Part shown: piece after piece, positions 33,379-41,610 of the stretch
How positions within the stretch are numbered: the stretch's first letter is position 1
How the letters are laid out: each line of letters starts with the position of its first letter
Source of the DNA: Pseudomonas capeferrum
Lineage (GTDB): Bacteria; Pseudomonadota; Gammaproteobacteria; Pseudomonadales; Pseudomonadaceae
Assembly: GCF_000731675.1 (NCBI RefSeq)
Contig: NZ_JMIT01000004.1
Coordinates: 186,001-250,000 of the forward strand
Reading direction: 5' to 3'
DNA length: 64,000 bases
Notes under the pieces: model-generated
What the model was told of the DNA's origin: nothing
Database searches by the model: none
What the model saw: only the letters and a program-made list of their open reading frames with translations
Translations under genes and position numbers: made by a program

Positions 33379-33687
33379 TCATGGCAGCAAGCGGCAGCCC
33401 ACGCGTGCGCCCTGCCATGCGGCCTGGTTACGCCGGCCCAGGCCCTCGGCCGTGACCAGGCGCTGCGCACTGTTTTCCGCCAGCAGGCCAAGGGGCAGCC
33501 ATTGCTTCACGTACCCCCGGCAATACGCCGGGTCAAACCCCATGACGAAGCGGCATGAGCAGTACTCCTTGGCCGAGTAGGCCGAAAGAATGCCCGGGAA
33601 GTCCGCCAACGCCTGACGTGCCTGCCAACCGCTCCATCCCAACGACACGCCAAGCAGCGCCAACAGCACCAGCAGCACCCGCCTCAT
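33379..33687 (-). CDS. small membrane-anchored protein, cysteine-containing
   Basis: A 102-aa protein with an N-terminal hydrophobic anchor (residues 4-19, VLLVLLALLGVSLGWSG) and a 75-aa periplasmic-like part containing EYCSCRFVMGFDPAYCRGYV and one more Cys near the end, suggesting disulfides. Its start codon overlaps the stop of the upstream serine hydrolase by 4 bp. I do not recognise a family; gene order suggests a link to the hydrolase. Confidence 0.65.
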   Translation of the reverse strand: MRRVLLVLLALLGVSLGWSGWQARQALADFPGILSAYSAKEYCSCRFVMGFDPAYCRGYVKQWLPLGLLAENSAQRLVTAEGLGRRNQAAWQGARVGCRLLP

Positions 33688-34760
33688 GCGCCCTCCCCGG
33701 CCAGCGCCGCCAGTACCCGTTCGAGCAGTTGGTCATGCTGGTAACTGTCGCCTCGGTCATCGGCATAGCGAACGATCACCAGCTTCTGCGTCGGCAACAC
33801 GTACAGCGCCTGGCCCCAATGACCGAGCGCGGCGTAGGTGTCAGCCGGCGCATGCGGCCAGGGACGAGCCCCGCCTGGCGACGCGGTGTTGAGCCACCAG
33901 TGGCCGCCTGGGTTGGCCTCGCCGGGTACAGCCTCGGCCAGGGCAAACGGCGTGCGGTTGAACGCCACCCATGTCGCAGGCACCAGTTGGCGCTCGCGCC
34001 AGCGCCCGTCGCGCTGCATCAGCAGGCCGATGCGCGCCAGGTCACGGGCAGTGAGGTACAGGTACGAAGACCCGACATAGCTCCCCGCGCCATCGCGTTC
34101 CCACACCGCGCTGTTGATGCCCAGCGGCGTGAACAGCGCCTGCCACGGGTAGTCGGCATACTCCCCGGCATCGAGCATGCCGCGCAGGGCCGCTGCCAAC
34201 AGGTTGCTGTCGCCGCTGGAGTAGAGAAAGCGCTGCCCCGGTAGCTGCGCCGCAGGCCGCGCTGCGGTATAGGCCGCCATGTCCTCACGACCACGGGTGT
34301 AGAGCATGGCCACCACCGAGGAGTGCAATGGTGCGTATTCGTAGTCTTCCTGCCAGGCCAGGCCGCTGGCCCAGTGCAGCAGGTCTCCCAGGCGCACCTG
34401 TGGGTGTGCCTGCATCGGGGGGTAGAAGCGGGCTACCGGGTCCTGCAGCTGGAAACGCCCTTCGCCTTGGGCCACGCCCAGTAGCGTGGCCAGCACGCTC
34501 TTGCTCACCGACCAGGTAAGGTGCGCGGTGCTGGCGGTGGTGGGCGCGGCGTAGCGTTCATGCAGGATGCGGCCGTCGCGGATGATCAGCAGGGCGTCGG
34601 TGCGCAGGCTGCCGTCAGGGGGGAAGGCATAGGCGTCGACGGCTTGCCAGTCGATGGGGGTGGGGTCGGTTTGCCAGTCGGGGGCCGGCCAGTCTTCGGC
34701 CCAGGCTGGGGCCACTGCCAGGCTGAGGGTTGCCAGTAGGGCTTTCAGGGTATCGAGCAC
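33684..34760 (-). CDS. beta-lactamase-type serine hydrolase
   Basis: A 358-aa serine hydrolase of the beta-lactamase class C / penicillin-binding fold. The SxxK motif is SVSK (WSVSKSVLATLLG); the second motif region is YSSGDSN, and HxG-type residues follow (GHWGQALYV). A signal peptide (LKALLATLSLAVAPAWA) is present. The start is ambiguous: a GTG at 34760 gives a normal signal peptide; the farther frame passes through a GC hairpin, so I chose the GTG. Possibly an esterase or 6-aminohexanoate-hydrolase type enzyme; the substrate is unknown. Confidence 0.75.
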   Translation of the reverse strand: MLDTLKALLATLSLAVAPAWAEDWPAPDWQTDPTPIDWQAVDAYAFPPDGSLRTDALLIIRDGRILHERYAAPTTASTAHLTWSVSKSVLATLLGVAQGEGRFQLQDPVARFYPPMQAHPQVRLGDLLHWASGLAWQEDYEYAPLHSSVVAMLYTRGREDMAAYTAARPAAQLPGQRFLYSSGDSNLLAAALRGMLDAGEYADYPWQALFTPLGINSAVWERDGAGSYVGSSYLYLTARDLARIGLLMQRDGRWRERQLVPATWVAFNRTPFALAEAVPGEANPGGHWWLNTASPGGARPWPHAPADTYAALGHWGQALYVLPTQKLVIVRYADDRGDSYQHDQLLERVLAALAGEGA

Positions 34761-34777
34761 TTGGGCCTCGGCGCCAT

Positions 34778-34796
34778 GGGGCCGCTTTGCGGCCCC
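34778..34796 (-). terminator. GC hairpin before the serine hydrolase gene
   Basis: GGGGCCGC-TTT-GCGGCCCC between the acyl-CoA dehydrogenase-like gene and the hydrolase. No T-run, so it likely attenuates or stabilises rather than fully stops transcription. Confidence 0.45.
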
Positions 34797-34829
34797 AGCA
34801 TTCAATGGTTCACCGAGTCTGCCTGCCCT

Positions 34830-35717
34830 TCATGACAATCCCGCAGCCGCCCAGGCCTTGGCCAAACGCTTATCCCGCGCCGCCGCCGCCAACGCCAACA
34901 CCCCCTGATCACGCTGCCAGAGCTGCGCCCACTGCGCAGGCCCCGCCAGCAACGCCTCATCGATGTCGGCGCGCAGCGCCTGGAACTGGCCAAACAACCC
35001 CGCCAGCAGCAAATGGCAACCGACACTGTCGGCACACTGGCGGCTACCCTCGGCACAGCCGGCCAGCACGCTCAGCAAACGCAGACGCAACGCCTGCGGC
35101 CACGCACATTCCTGGCCGACGCCATACAGCCAGGCCGTCAACGCGGCGAGCACGTACAGGTCCTCCAGCGAGCGGAACGGTTTGACGTAAGCATCCCAGC
35201 CATCGCCTGCCAGCAACTCGCAAGCCGCCTGCTCCAGGTGCAGGCGGCCATGGCCGACTTCGGGCATCAGCGGCAAGGTCGGCAACGCTTCCAGCGTCAC
35301 GCCCGGCTCCCCCGGGTACACCACCGCCAGGTTCAGCCGCACTGCCTCGCCTGGCGCTTCGCTGCGCGCGGCCACCAGCAGCCACTCCGCCTCAAGGCCG
35401 GCGGTGACGAAATCCTTGCTGCCGCCAAGGCGCAAACCGTCGAGACGGGTGCGCATGTCTGCCGGCCGCACGCTGCGCCGTTCGGTCGCGCACAGTGCGC
35501 CGAGGCTGGGTGGCGCACTGGGCCAGAGCACCCGCAAGGCGGCCTGGTAGCCGACCAGAAACGCCAGGCCCGGCGTGGGCATGGCGCGCCCGCCAAGCAC
35601 CGCCAGTTCGAACGGGGCTACCTGGCCAAGGCGCTCGAGCAGCGCGGCGTAGGTTTCACCCAGGGTGCCGGCCATAGGGAGGCGCAGCGGGTCGTTGAGT
35701 CGTTGTAGCCAAGCCAT
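34830..35717 (-). CDS. acyl-CoA dehydrogenase-like protein (short, divergent)
   Basis: A 295-aa protein with weak resemblance to acyl-CoA dehydrogenases (LDGLRLGGSKDFVTAGLEAEWLLVAARS resembles the mid-domain beta barrel region; the C-terminal half is helical). It is about 80-100 residues shorter than usual and the usual catalytic-base segment and FAD motifs are not clear, so it may be a non-catalytic or specialised paralogue. It is divergent from olsB, with the start codons 150 bp apart. A role in lipid metabolism fits the neighbours but is inferred. Confidence 0.55.
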   Translation of the reverse strand: MAWLQRLNDPLRLPMAGTLGETYAALLERLGQVAPFELAVLGGRAMPTPGLAFLVGYQAALRVLWPSAPPSLGALCATERRSVRPADMRTRLDGLRLGGSKDFVTAGLEAEWLLVAARSEAPGEAVRLNLAVVYPGEPGVTLEALPTLPLMPEVGHGRLHLEQAACELLAGDGWDAYVKPFRSLEDLYVLAALTAWLYGVGQECAWPQALRLRLLSVLAGCAEGSRQCADSVGCHLLLAGLFGQFQALRADIDEALLAGPAQWAQLWQRDQGVLALAAAARDKRLAKAWAAAGLS

Positions 35718-35867
35718 CGCAGGATGCTCCTTGCTGGGGCGTGTGGGAGGGTGTCACGCAAGCATCACCAAAGATTCACAGGGGTGACACCCCGTCTACC
35801 TAGGCTGACTTTGCACAACAAAGCCGACCGGCCGCAACCCTTCATGGCTGGCTTATGGAGACTCGTA

Positions 35868-36623
35868 ATGACTCGGATCGCTCACGCTGGCGACACCAGC
35901 ACTGCACGCCGTCTGCAAGCCGAACGCCTGGTCGGCGCCACGGCCCTGCAGGAAGCCCAGGCCCTGCGCTACAACGTGTTCAGTGCAGAATTCAAGGCCA
36001 AGCTCAAAGGTGCCGAACACGGCCTGGACATGGACGACTACGACCCGCACTGCCGCCATATCGGTGTGCGCGACCTGAGCACCGGCGAGCTGGTAGCCAC
36101 CACCCGGTTGCTCGACCACCAGGCGGCCAGCAGCCTGGGCCGTTTCTACAGCGAAGAAGAGTTCAGCCTGCACGGCCTGGTGCAGTTGCAAGGGCCGATC
36201 CTGGAGCTGGGGCGCACCTGCGTGGCCGCCGACTACCGCAACGGCGGCACCATCGCCGTGCTCTGGGGCGAGCTCGCCGAAGTACTCAACGAAGGGCGCT
36301 ACTGCTACCTGATGGGCTGCGCCAGCATCCCCATGCAGGACGGTGGCGTGCAGGCCCATGCGGTCATGCAGCGCCTGCGCGAGCGTTACCTGTGCACCGA
36401 GCACCTACGTGCCGAGCCGAAAAAACCTCTGCCAAGCCTGGCCCTGCCCAACAACGTCATCGCCGAAATGCCACCGCTGCTCAAGGCCTACATGCGCCTG
36501 GGTGCGAAGATCTGCGGCGAGCCGTGCTGGGACGAAGACTTCCAGGTTGCCGACGTGTTCATCCTGCTCAAGCGCGACGACCTCTGCCCGCGCTACGCCC
36601 GCCACTTCAAGGCGGCGGTCTGA
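35868..36623 (+). CDS. olsB: ornithine N-acyltransferase (ornithine lipid synthesis)
   Basis: A 251-aa GNAT-fold enzyme of the OlsB group, which transfers a 3-hydroxyacyl chain from ACP to the alpha-amino group of ornithine. The conserved run ALRYNVFSAEFKAKLKGAEH and LELGRTCVAADYRNGGTIAVLW (acyl-carrier motif region) are present. The ATG at 35868 follows TATGGAGACTCG. The stop overlaps the start of olsA (TGATG), and the pair is the standard ornithine lipid operon, which lowers phosphate demand when phosphorus is scarce. Confidence 0.85.
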   Translation: MTRIAHAGDTSTARRLQAERLVGATALQEAQALRYNVFSAEFKAKLKGAEHGLDMDDYDPHCRHIGVRDLSTGELVATTRLLDHQAASSLGRFYSEEEFSLHGLVQLQGPILELGRTCVAADYRNGGTIAVLWGELAEVLNEGRYCYLMGCASIPMQDGGVQAHAVMQRLRERYLCTEHLRAEPKKPLPSLALPNNVIAEMPPLLKAYMRLGAKICGEPCWDEDFQVADVFILLKRDDLCPRYARHFKAAV

Positions 36624-37411
36624 TGCCCCAGCTGCGGGTACTGGCCCGCCTGACACGGCTGCTTCTGGTCCTGCTGCTCGGCATGCTGATGGCCAGCGTG
36701 ATCGCACTTGGCGAACGCCTGGGCCTCAAAGCCTCCATCGAGCGCCGGCAACGTTGGAGCTGCCTGTTCATGAAGCGCCTGGTGGCCGCCTTGCCGTTCA
36801 AGGTGCGGGTAATCGGCCAGCTGCCGCAGCGGCCGATGTTGTGGGTCAGCAACCACGTCTCCTGGGCCGACATCCCACTGCTCGGCATGCTGCAGCCGCT
36901 GTCTTTCCTGTCCAAGGCCGAAGTCCGTCACTGGCCGGTGGCCGGCTGGCTGGCAGAGAAAGCCGGCACGCTGTTCATCCGCCGCGGCGGTGGCGACAGC
37001 CAGCGTCTGCGCGAGCAGATCAGCACGCAACTGGGCGAAGCCCGGCCACTGTTGATCTTCCCGGAGGGTACTACCACCAACGGCCATGGCCTGCGAACGT
37101 TCCACGGCCGGCTACTGGCAGGCGCCATCGACCAGGGCGTGGCCGTTCAACCCGTGGCGATCCAGTACTTGCGCGATGGCGTGATCGACCCGATTGCGCC
37201 TTTCATTGGCGATGATGACCTGGTGTCACACCTGCTGCGTCTGTTTGCCCAGCCGCGTGGCGAGGTGTGCATTCACCTGCTGCAACCGATTGCCAGCGCG
37301 CAGAAAGAGCGAGCGGTACTGGCCTTGCAGGCGCAGCAGGCCATTCATGGGGCGTTGTTCGGGGTTGAAGAGGCAGTGAGGGTGCCACAGCGGCAGGCGC
37401 GGGCTGCCTGA
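36623..37411 (+). CDS. olsA: lyso-ornithine lipid O-acyltransferase
   Basis: A 262-aa PlsC-type acyltransferase converting lyso-ornithine lipid to ornithine lipid. The HX4D motif occurs as NHVSWAD and the second as FPEGTTTNG; a hydrophobic membrane segment spans about residues 9-29. It shares one base with the olsB stop codon, so it is translated by reinitiation. Function assigned by the olsBA pairing and motifs; other lysophospholipid acyltransferase activity cannot be excluded. Confidence 0.85.
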   Translation: MPQLRVLARLTRLLLVLLLGMLMASVIALGERLGLKASIERRQRWSCLFMKRLVAALPFKVRVIGQLPQRPMLWVSNHVSWADIPLLGMLQPLSFLSKAEVRHWPVAGWLAEKAGTLFIRRGGGDSQRLREQISTQLGEARPLLIFPEGTTTNGHGLRTFHGRLLAGAIDQGVAVQPVAIQYLRDGVIDPIAPFIGDDDLVSHLLRLFAQPRGEVCIHLLQPIASAQKERAVLALQAQQAIHGALFGVEEAVRVPQRQARAA

Positions 37412-37430
37412 TTGGCTTGGGCTGCCTGTA

Positions 37431-37450
37431 CCCGCGAAGAGGCCGGGGCA
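37431..37450. repeat. single REP half-site
   Basis: CCCGCGAAGAGGCCGGGGC, one arm of the CCGGCCTCTTCGCGGG REP type with no second arm, between olsA and acpH, which are convergent. Confidence 0.5.
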
Positions 37451-37462
37451 GGCAATACATGA

Positions 37463-38047
37463 CTAACTGCCCGACACCCGCCCCACCGCCGCAAACGCCT
37501 GCAACTGTGGATAGAACTCACGAAAGTCCGCCAGCAACGGCTCATACAAGCGCTCCAGCTCCGGCATCACCCCGCTCATCCCCGCCGGCCGCGACAGCCG
37601 CCGCGCAATGCCGTTGAACACCTGCTCCAGCGTCGCAAAATCGCCATACGCCCCCAGCCAGTCATCCGCCGCCATGAACGGCGCAATGCGCGCCAGGCGC
37701 CCCGGCAACTCAGGCTCAGCCAGCAGCACCCGATAAAAATTGCCGGTGAACTGCGCCAACGGCTGCTCGGCATAATCCGCCCAATGCTGCGCCAGGCAGT
37801 GGTCGAAAAACACATCGAGGACAATGCCGGCAAAGCGCCGTCGCTGTGCGGGGAAACGTGCCAACGCTGCCAGTACCACGGGATGGCGGTCGGTATAACT
37901 GTCGATGTGCCGGTGCAGGCGGATCGCCGCTTCCAGTGCCGGCGGAAAGCGCCCCTCCAGCGTGCCCTTGACGAAATCGCCATACAGGCTGCCGAGCAAT
38001 TGCTGCGGCGCAGGGCCGCCCAGGTGCAGGTGTGCGAGGTAGTTCAT
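37463..38047 (-). CDS. acpH: acyl carrier protein phosphodiesterase
   Basis: A 194-aa AcpH-family enzyme that removes 4'-phosphopantetheine from holo-ACP. It is a divergent HD-type hydrolase; motifs visible are MNYLAHLHLG, LLGSLYGDFVKG, RLHRHIDSYTDRHPV and VLDVFFDHCLAQHW, whose His/Asp residues bind metal. Length equals that of the E. coli enzyme (193 aa). It faces olsA and is divergent from the arsR-xenB pair. Confidence 0.9.
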   Translation of the reverse strand: MNYLAHLHLGGPAPQQLLGSLYGDFVKGTLEGRFPPALEAAIRLHRHIDSYTDRHPVVLAALARFPAQRRRFAGIVLDVFFDHCLAQHWADYAEQPLAQFTGNFYRVLLAEPELPGRLARIAPFMAADDWLGAYGDFATLEQVFNGIARRLSRPAGMSGVMPELERLYEPLLADFREFYPQLQAFAAVGRVSGS

Positions 38048-38072
38048 GGCGCAAGTCTAGCACCGCCCAGGC

Positions 38073-38160
38073 CTATATCGTCATCACACGATATAGCGAT
38101 TGGTGCTCAGCTCAGAACGACTTCATATTTGTATATCGCGAAATACCGATTTAAATTTCG
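38073..38160 (+). promoter_or_regulatory. candidate ArsR-type operator region before arsR-xenB
   Basis: A perfect inverted repeat CTATATCG / CGATATAG (38073-38096, 8-nt spacer), a further half site TATATCG (38132-38138) and an overlapping CGAAAT..ATTTCG repeat (38139-38160). AT-rich dyads of about 22-24 bp at the promoter are typical of ArsR-family operators. It lies in the 152-bp region between acpH and arsR. Confidence 0.55.
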
Positions 38161-38199
38161 CCCTACCGCGATTTACCGCTTCACCACGAGCCCCACCCC

Positions 38200-38502
38200 A
38201 TGCCCCTCGATCTGGACGAAATAATAAAAGCCCTGGCCCACCCGGTACGGCGACAAATCCTCGACTGGCTGAAGGACCCGGCAACGCAGTTTCCTGACCA
38301 GCACCACAGCACCGAACACGGCGTCTGTGCCGGGCAGATCGACCAACGCTGCGGCCTGTCGCAGTCGACCGTCTCTGCGCACCTGGCCATCTTGCAGCGC
38401 GCCGGCCTGATCAACAGCCAGAAGATCGGCCAATGGCACTTCTTCAAACGCAATGAGGAGACCGTTCAGGCCTTCCTCGCCCAGTTGAGCCGAGCGCTCT
38501 GA
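38200..38502 (+). CDS. ArsR-family transcriptional regulator
   Basis: A 100-aa winged helix-turn-helix repressor. Helix-turn-helix around CGLSQSTVSAHLAILQRAGLI, and the LDWLKDP N-terminal helices are family-typical. A metal-binding ELCVC motif is absent; single Cys residues (GVCAG, RCGLS) flank the recognition helix, so the signal may be redox or an organic compound rather than arsenite. It is 12 bp from xenB and likely regulates it. Confidence 0.85.
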   Translation: MPLDLDEIIKALAHPVRRQILDWLKDPATQFPDQHHSTEHGVCAGQIDQRCGLSQSTVSAHLAILQRAGLINSQKIGQWHFFKRNEETVQAFLAQLSRAL

Positions 38503-38514
38503 AAAGGAAACCGC

Positions 38515-39564
38515 ATGACTACGCTCTTCGACCCGATCACGCTGGGCGACCTGCAACTGCCCAACCGCATCATCATGGCCCCGCTGACCCGCTGCCGCGC
38601 CGATGAAGGCCGGGTGCCAAACGCATTGATGGCCGAATACTACGTGCAGCGCGCCAGCGCCGGGCTGATCCTCAGCGAAGCGACTTCGGTCACGCCGATG
38701 GGGGTCGGCTACCCCGACACCCCAGGCATCTGGAACGATGAACAGGTGCGCGGCTGGAACAACGTCACCAAGGCCGTGCATGGCGCCGGCGGGCGCATAT
38801 TCCTGCAACTGTGGCATGTCGGCCGCATTTCCCACCCCAGCTACCTGAACGGCGAGCTGCCCGTGGCACCCAGCGCAATCAAGCCCAAGGGCCATCTCAG
38901 CCTGGTGCGTCCGCTCACCGACTACCCCACACCGCGCGCACTGGAAACCGAAGAGATCGTCGACATTGTCGAGGCATACCGCAGCGGCGCCGAAAATGCC
39001 AAGGCCGCCGGTTTCGATGGTGTCGAGGTGCATGGCGCCAATGGCTACCTGCTCGACCAGTTCCTGCAAAGCAGCACCAACCAGCGCACCGACCGCTACG
39101 GTGGTTCGCTGGAAAACCGCGCACGTTTGCTGCTTGAGGTGACCGACGCCGCCATTGAAGTGTGGGGGGCAAACCGCGTGGGCGTGCACCTGGCGCCGCG
39201 TGCCGACTCACACGACATGGGCGACGCCGACCGGGCCGAGACCTTCACCTACGTCGCCCGTGAACTGGGCAAGCGCGGCATCGCCTTCATCTGCTCGCGG
39301 GAGAAAGACGCCGACGACAGCATCGGCCCACTGATCAAGCAAGCGTTCGGCGGCCCCTACATCGTCAACGAGCGTTTTGACAAGGCCAGTGCCAATGCCG
39401 CGTTGGCCAGCGGCAAAGCCGACGCCGTGGCGTTCGGCGTGCCATTCATCGCCAACCCAGACCTGCCGGCGCGCCTGGCGGCAGATGCCCCCTTGAACCC
39501 GGCACACCCGGAAACGTTCTACGGCAAGGGGCCGGTGGGGTACATCGATTACCCGCGCTTGTAA
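38515..39564 (+). CDS. xenB: Old Yellow Enzyme-family ene-reductase (xenobiotic reductase B)
   Basis: A 349-aa FMN-dependent NAD(P)H:flavin oxidoreductase, same length as P. fluorescens XenB. The N-terminal NRIIMAPLTRCRADEGRVPNAL and EATSVTPMGVGYPDTPG, the active-site region QLWHVGRISHPSY and GFDGVEVHGANGYLLDQFLQ, and the Y/R-rich FMN segment are present. XenB-type enzymes reduce electrophilic alkenes and remove nitro groups from nitroglycerin and TNT; the physiological role is probably electrophile detoxification. It is encoded just after arsR with Shine-Dalgarno AAAAGGAAA. Confidence 0.9.
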   Translation: MTTLFDPITLGDLQLPNRIIMAPLTRCRADEGRVPNALMAEYYVQRASAGLILSEATSVTPMGVGYPDTPGIWNDEQVRGWNNVTKAVHGAGGRIFLQLWHVGRISHPSYLNGELPVAPSAIKPKGHLSLVRPLTDYPTPRALETEEIVDIVEAYRSGAENAKAAGFDGVEVHGANGYLLDQFLQSSTNQRTDRYGGSLENRARLLLEVTDAAIEVWGANRVGVHLAPRADSHDMGDADRAETFTYVARELGKRGIAFICSREKDADDSIGPLIKQAFGGPYIVNERFDKASANAALASGKADAVAFGVPFIANPDLPARLAADAPLNPAHPETFYGKGPVGYIDYPRL

Positions 39565-39573
39565 GCGGATCGG

Positions 39574-39598
39574 CCGCCGGGGCGCGTTGCCCCGGCGG
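39574..39598. terminator. hairpin between xenB and the coiled-coil protein gene
   Basis: CCGCCGGGG-CGCGTTG-CCCCGGCGG, a 9-bp GC stem between convergent genes. The T-run is poor (TTAG). Confidence 0.55.
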
Positions 39599-39604
39599 TT
39601 AGGC

Positions 39605-40477
39605 TCAAGGCCGCGCGTTGATCTGCTGTTGCAGGTTCTGGACCTGGCTTTGCAACGTATTCAGGCTGCGGGTCATCTGCCCACGGAACGCATCGAACTC
39701 CTGCACCGAAGCACCGCTCGATGACGGCGCAGCAGCCGGGCGATTGTCGATCTGACTCTTCAACACCAGCATGTCCTGCTCCAGGTTCTGGATCGCCGCA
39801 CTCGGGTTGCCCTGCTTCTTCAGCGCCGCCACATCGCTGCCCAGGCTCTTGAGCTGAGTATCCAGCTTGCCGCCATCCACCTGCGCCGCTTTCAAGGCGG
39901 CCACATCCGTGGTCAAGGTCTTGAACTGGGCATCCAGCTTGCCGCCATCGACCTGGCTGGACTTCAGCGCAGCCAGTTCGCCATTCACCAGCTTCAACTG
40001 CGCCTGCAACTGGGTCTGCAGCTCAGTCACGGCTTTTTGCTGTTCACGGGTATCGGCCAGCACCTGCTCCAGGCGCTTGCCCAGGTCACCGGTCTGCCCG
40101 GCCACCCCTTGCTGCAACTGACGGATCTGCAGTTTCAAGGCCTCGCTGCCGGTCGTGACCGTCGATTCGCTGGCCGCCACTTTGCCGCTGATGGCCTGCA
40201 GCCGCCCGGCCGCCTCTTCGCTGATGCGGGCAAAGCTTTCCTGGGTCGCGACCAGTTGCTGCTCCATCAGCGATATCTGCTGAAAGCTCCACCAGCCCAA
40301 CCCCACCAAGGCGATGAACGACGCCCCCAGCAGCGCCCACAGAGGCGCGGTGCTGGCCCCACGCTCGGCTTTCTGGCGATTGCGCACCACGTGCGCTGGC
40401 ATCAGTTCGTCATCGTCGGGGGTGCCGGCCCTCAGGGTAGGCACATCATCGTAATCGTCGTGAGCATGGTTACGCAT
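39605..40477 (-). CDS. single-pass membrane protein with long coiled coil
   Basis: A 290-aa protein: acidic cytoplasmic head (MRNHAHDDYDDVPTLRAG), one membrane segment (about residues 47-67, WALLGASFIALVGLGWWSFQQ) and an extended heptad-rich region to the end. Within it lie two 24-residue tandem repeats (AALK-x2-QVDGGKLD-xQ.., near residues 170-220). Ends with a glutamine-rich QVQNLQQQINARP. Possibly a cell-envelope scaffolding protein. No known domain. The ATG at 40477 is chosen over an upstream TTG. Confidence 0.7.
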   Translation of the reverse strand: MRNHAHDDYDDVPTLRAGTPDDDELMPAHVVRNRQKAERGASTAPLWALLGASFIALVGLGWWSFQQISLMEQQLVATQESFARISEEAAGRLQAISGKVAASESTVTTGSEALKLQIRQLQQGVAGQTGDLGKRLEQVLADTREQQKAVTELQTQLQAQLKLVNGELAALKSSQVDGGKLDAQFKTLTTDVAALKAAQVDGGKLDTQLKSLGSDVAALKKQGNPSAAIQNLEQDMLVLKSQIDNRPAAAPSSSGASVQEFDAFRGQMTRSLNTLQSQVQNLQQQINARP

Positions 40478-40556
40478 GGATACATTCAACCGCAGTAGTC
40501 GCAAAGAGGCACGAGTATAAACTGCAAGCGCGGCACGTTGATGACCATCATCAGCC

Positions 40557-41561
40557 TCAGCCGAACTTCAGGCCTTCGGGCTGGTGCTTCCACCAGGCGC
40601 AGAACTCGTCCAGTGCCGTCCACAGGCTGACCTTGGGCTGGTAGTCCAGGTATTGCCGGGCGCGGCTGATGTCCAGGGTGAAATCACGGCTCATCACCTG
40701 CATGCCCAGGCGCGACAAGGTCGGCTGCGGGCGCCCCGGCCACAGCATGCAGGCCGCCTCGTTCAACGCGGCCAGGCTGTAGGCCAGGCCATAGGAGCGG
40801 TAACGGGTAACCTGCGGCAGTTGCATCTGGCGCATCACGTAATTGACCACATCCCACAGTGGCAATGGCTGCCCATTGCTGATGTTGTAGGCCTGGCCCA
40901 GCGCGCGGTCGTCGGCGAACAAGGCACTGAGCAATGCTTCGTTGAGGTTGTGCACGCTGGTGAAATCGACCTTGTTCAGGCCATTGCCGATGATTGCCAC
41001 ACGGCCCTTGCGCTGCATCTGCATCAGCCGCGGGAAGATGCTGGCATCGCCGGCACCGGTGACAAAGCGCGGGCGCAGCGCCAGCACCTCCAGGCCAAAC
41101 TCCTGGGCACCGAACACCTTCTGCTCGGCCAGGTGCTTGGTCAGTGCGTAGTGATCATGAAAGCGCCGCGGCACCTGGTCTTCACGGATGTCCAGGCGCG
41201 AGCGGCCATTGAAGTAGATCGACGGCGACGACAGGTGCACCAGGCGCCGCACATGCTCCTTCAGGCAACCTTCGACCACGTTTTCGGTGACCACCACGTT
41301 GCCCTGGTGAAAGTCCTGGAAGCGCCCCCAGTTACCCACTGCACCCGCGCAATGCACCACCGCTTCGACGCCCTGGCACAGGCGCCGGGCCAGTTCGGCA
41401 TCACCCAGGTCGCCAGGGATGAACTGCGCACCGCGCTTGACCAGGTGCTCGACACCTTCGGCACGTCGGCCGCTGACCCGCACGTCCAGGCCCTGCTCCA
41501 GGGCCAGGCGCGCAAAGCGCCCGCCGATGAAGCCGCTCGCGCCAGTGACCAGAATTCGCAT
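40557..41561 (-). CDS. NAD-dependent epimerase/dehydratase family protein
   Basis: A 334-aa extended short-chain dehydrogenase. The Rossmann motif is TGASGFIGGRF at the N-terminus and the catalytic YxxxK is YALTKHLAE near residue 148, with the Ser/Thr in VHLSSPSIYF. 3-beta-hydroxysteroid dehydrogenase-like relatives act on a nucleotide sugar or sterol-type substrate; no choice is possible. The start MRILVTGAS fits the conserved N-terminus; a longer reading adds 11 residues. Confidence 0.8.
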   Translation of the reverse strand: MRILVTGASGFIGGRFARLALEQGLDVRVSGRRAEGVEHLVKRGAQFIPGDLGDAELARRLCQGVEAVVHCAGAVGNWGRFQDFHQGNVVVTENVVEGCLKEHVRRLVHLSSPSIYFNGRSRLDIREDQVPRRFHDHYALTKHLAEQKVFGAQEFGLEVLALRPRFVTGAGDASIFPRLMQMQRKGRVAIIGNGLNKVDFTSVHNLNEALLSALFADDRALGQAYNISNGQPLPLWDVVNYVMRQMQLPQVTRYRSYGLAYSLAALNEAACMLWPGRPQPTLSRLGMQVMSRDFTLDISRARQYLDYQPKVSLWTALDEFCAWWKHQPEGLKFG

Positions 41562-41610
41562 GTAAGACTCCGCCTTGCCAGATTTCAGATGCAACTGACG
41601 CCAGCCGTGG

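Noticed and set aside
35855..36622. 518-aa frame that fuses olsB antiframe with olsA
   Set aside because: The first 256 codons are the olsB gene in another frame. OlsA starts at the TGATG junction at 36623.
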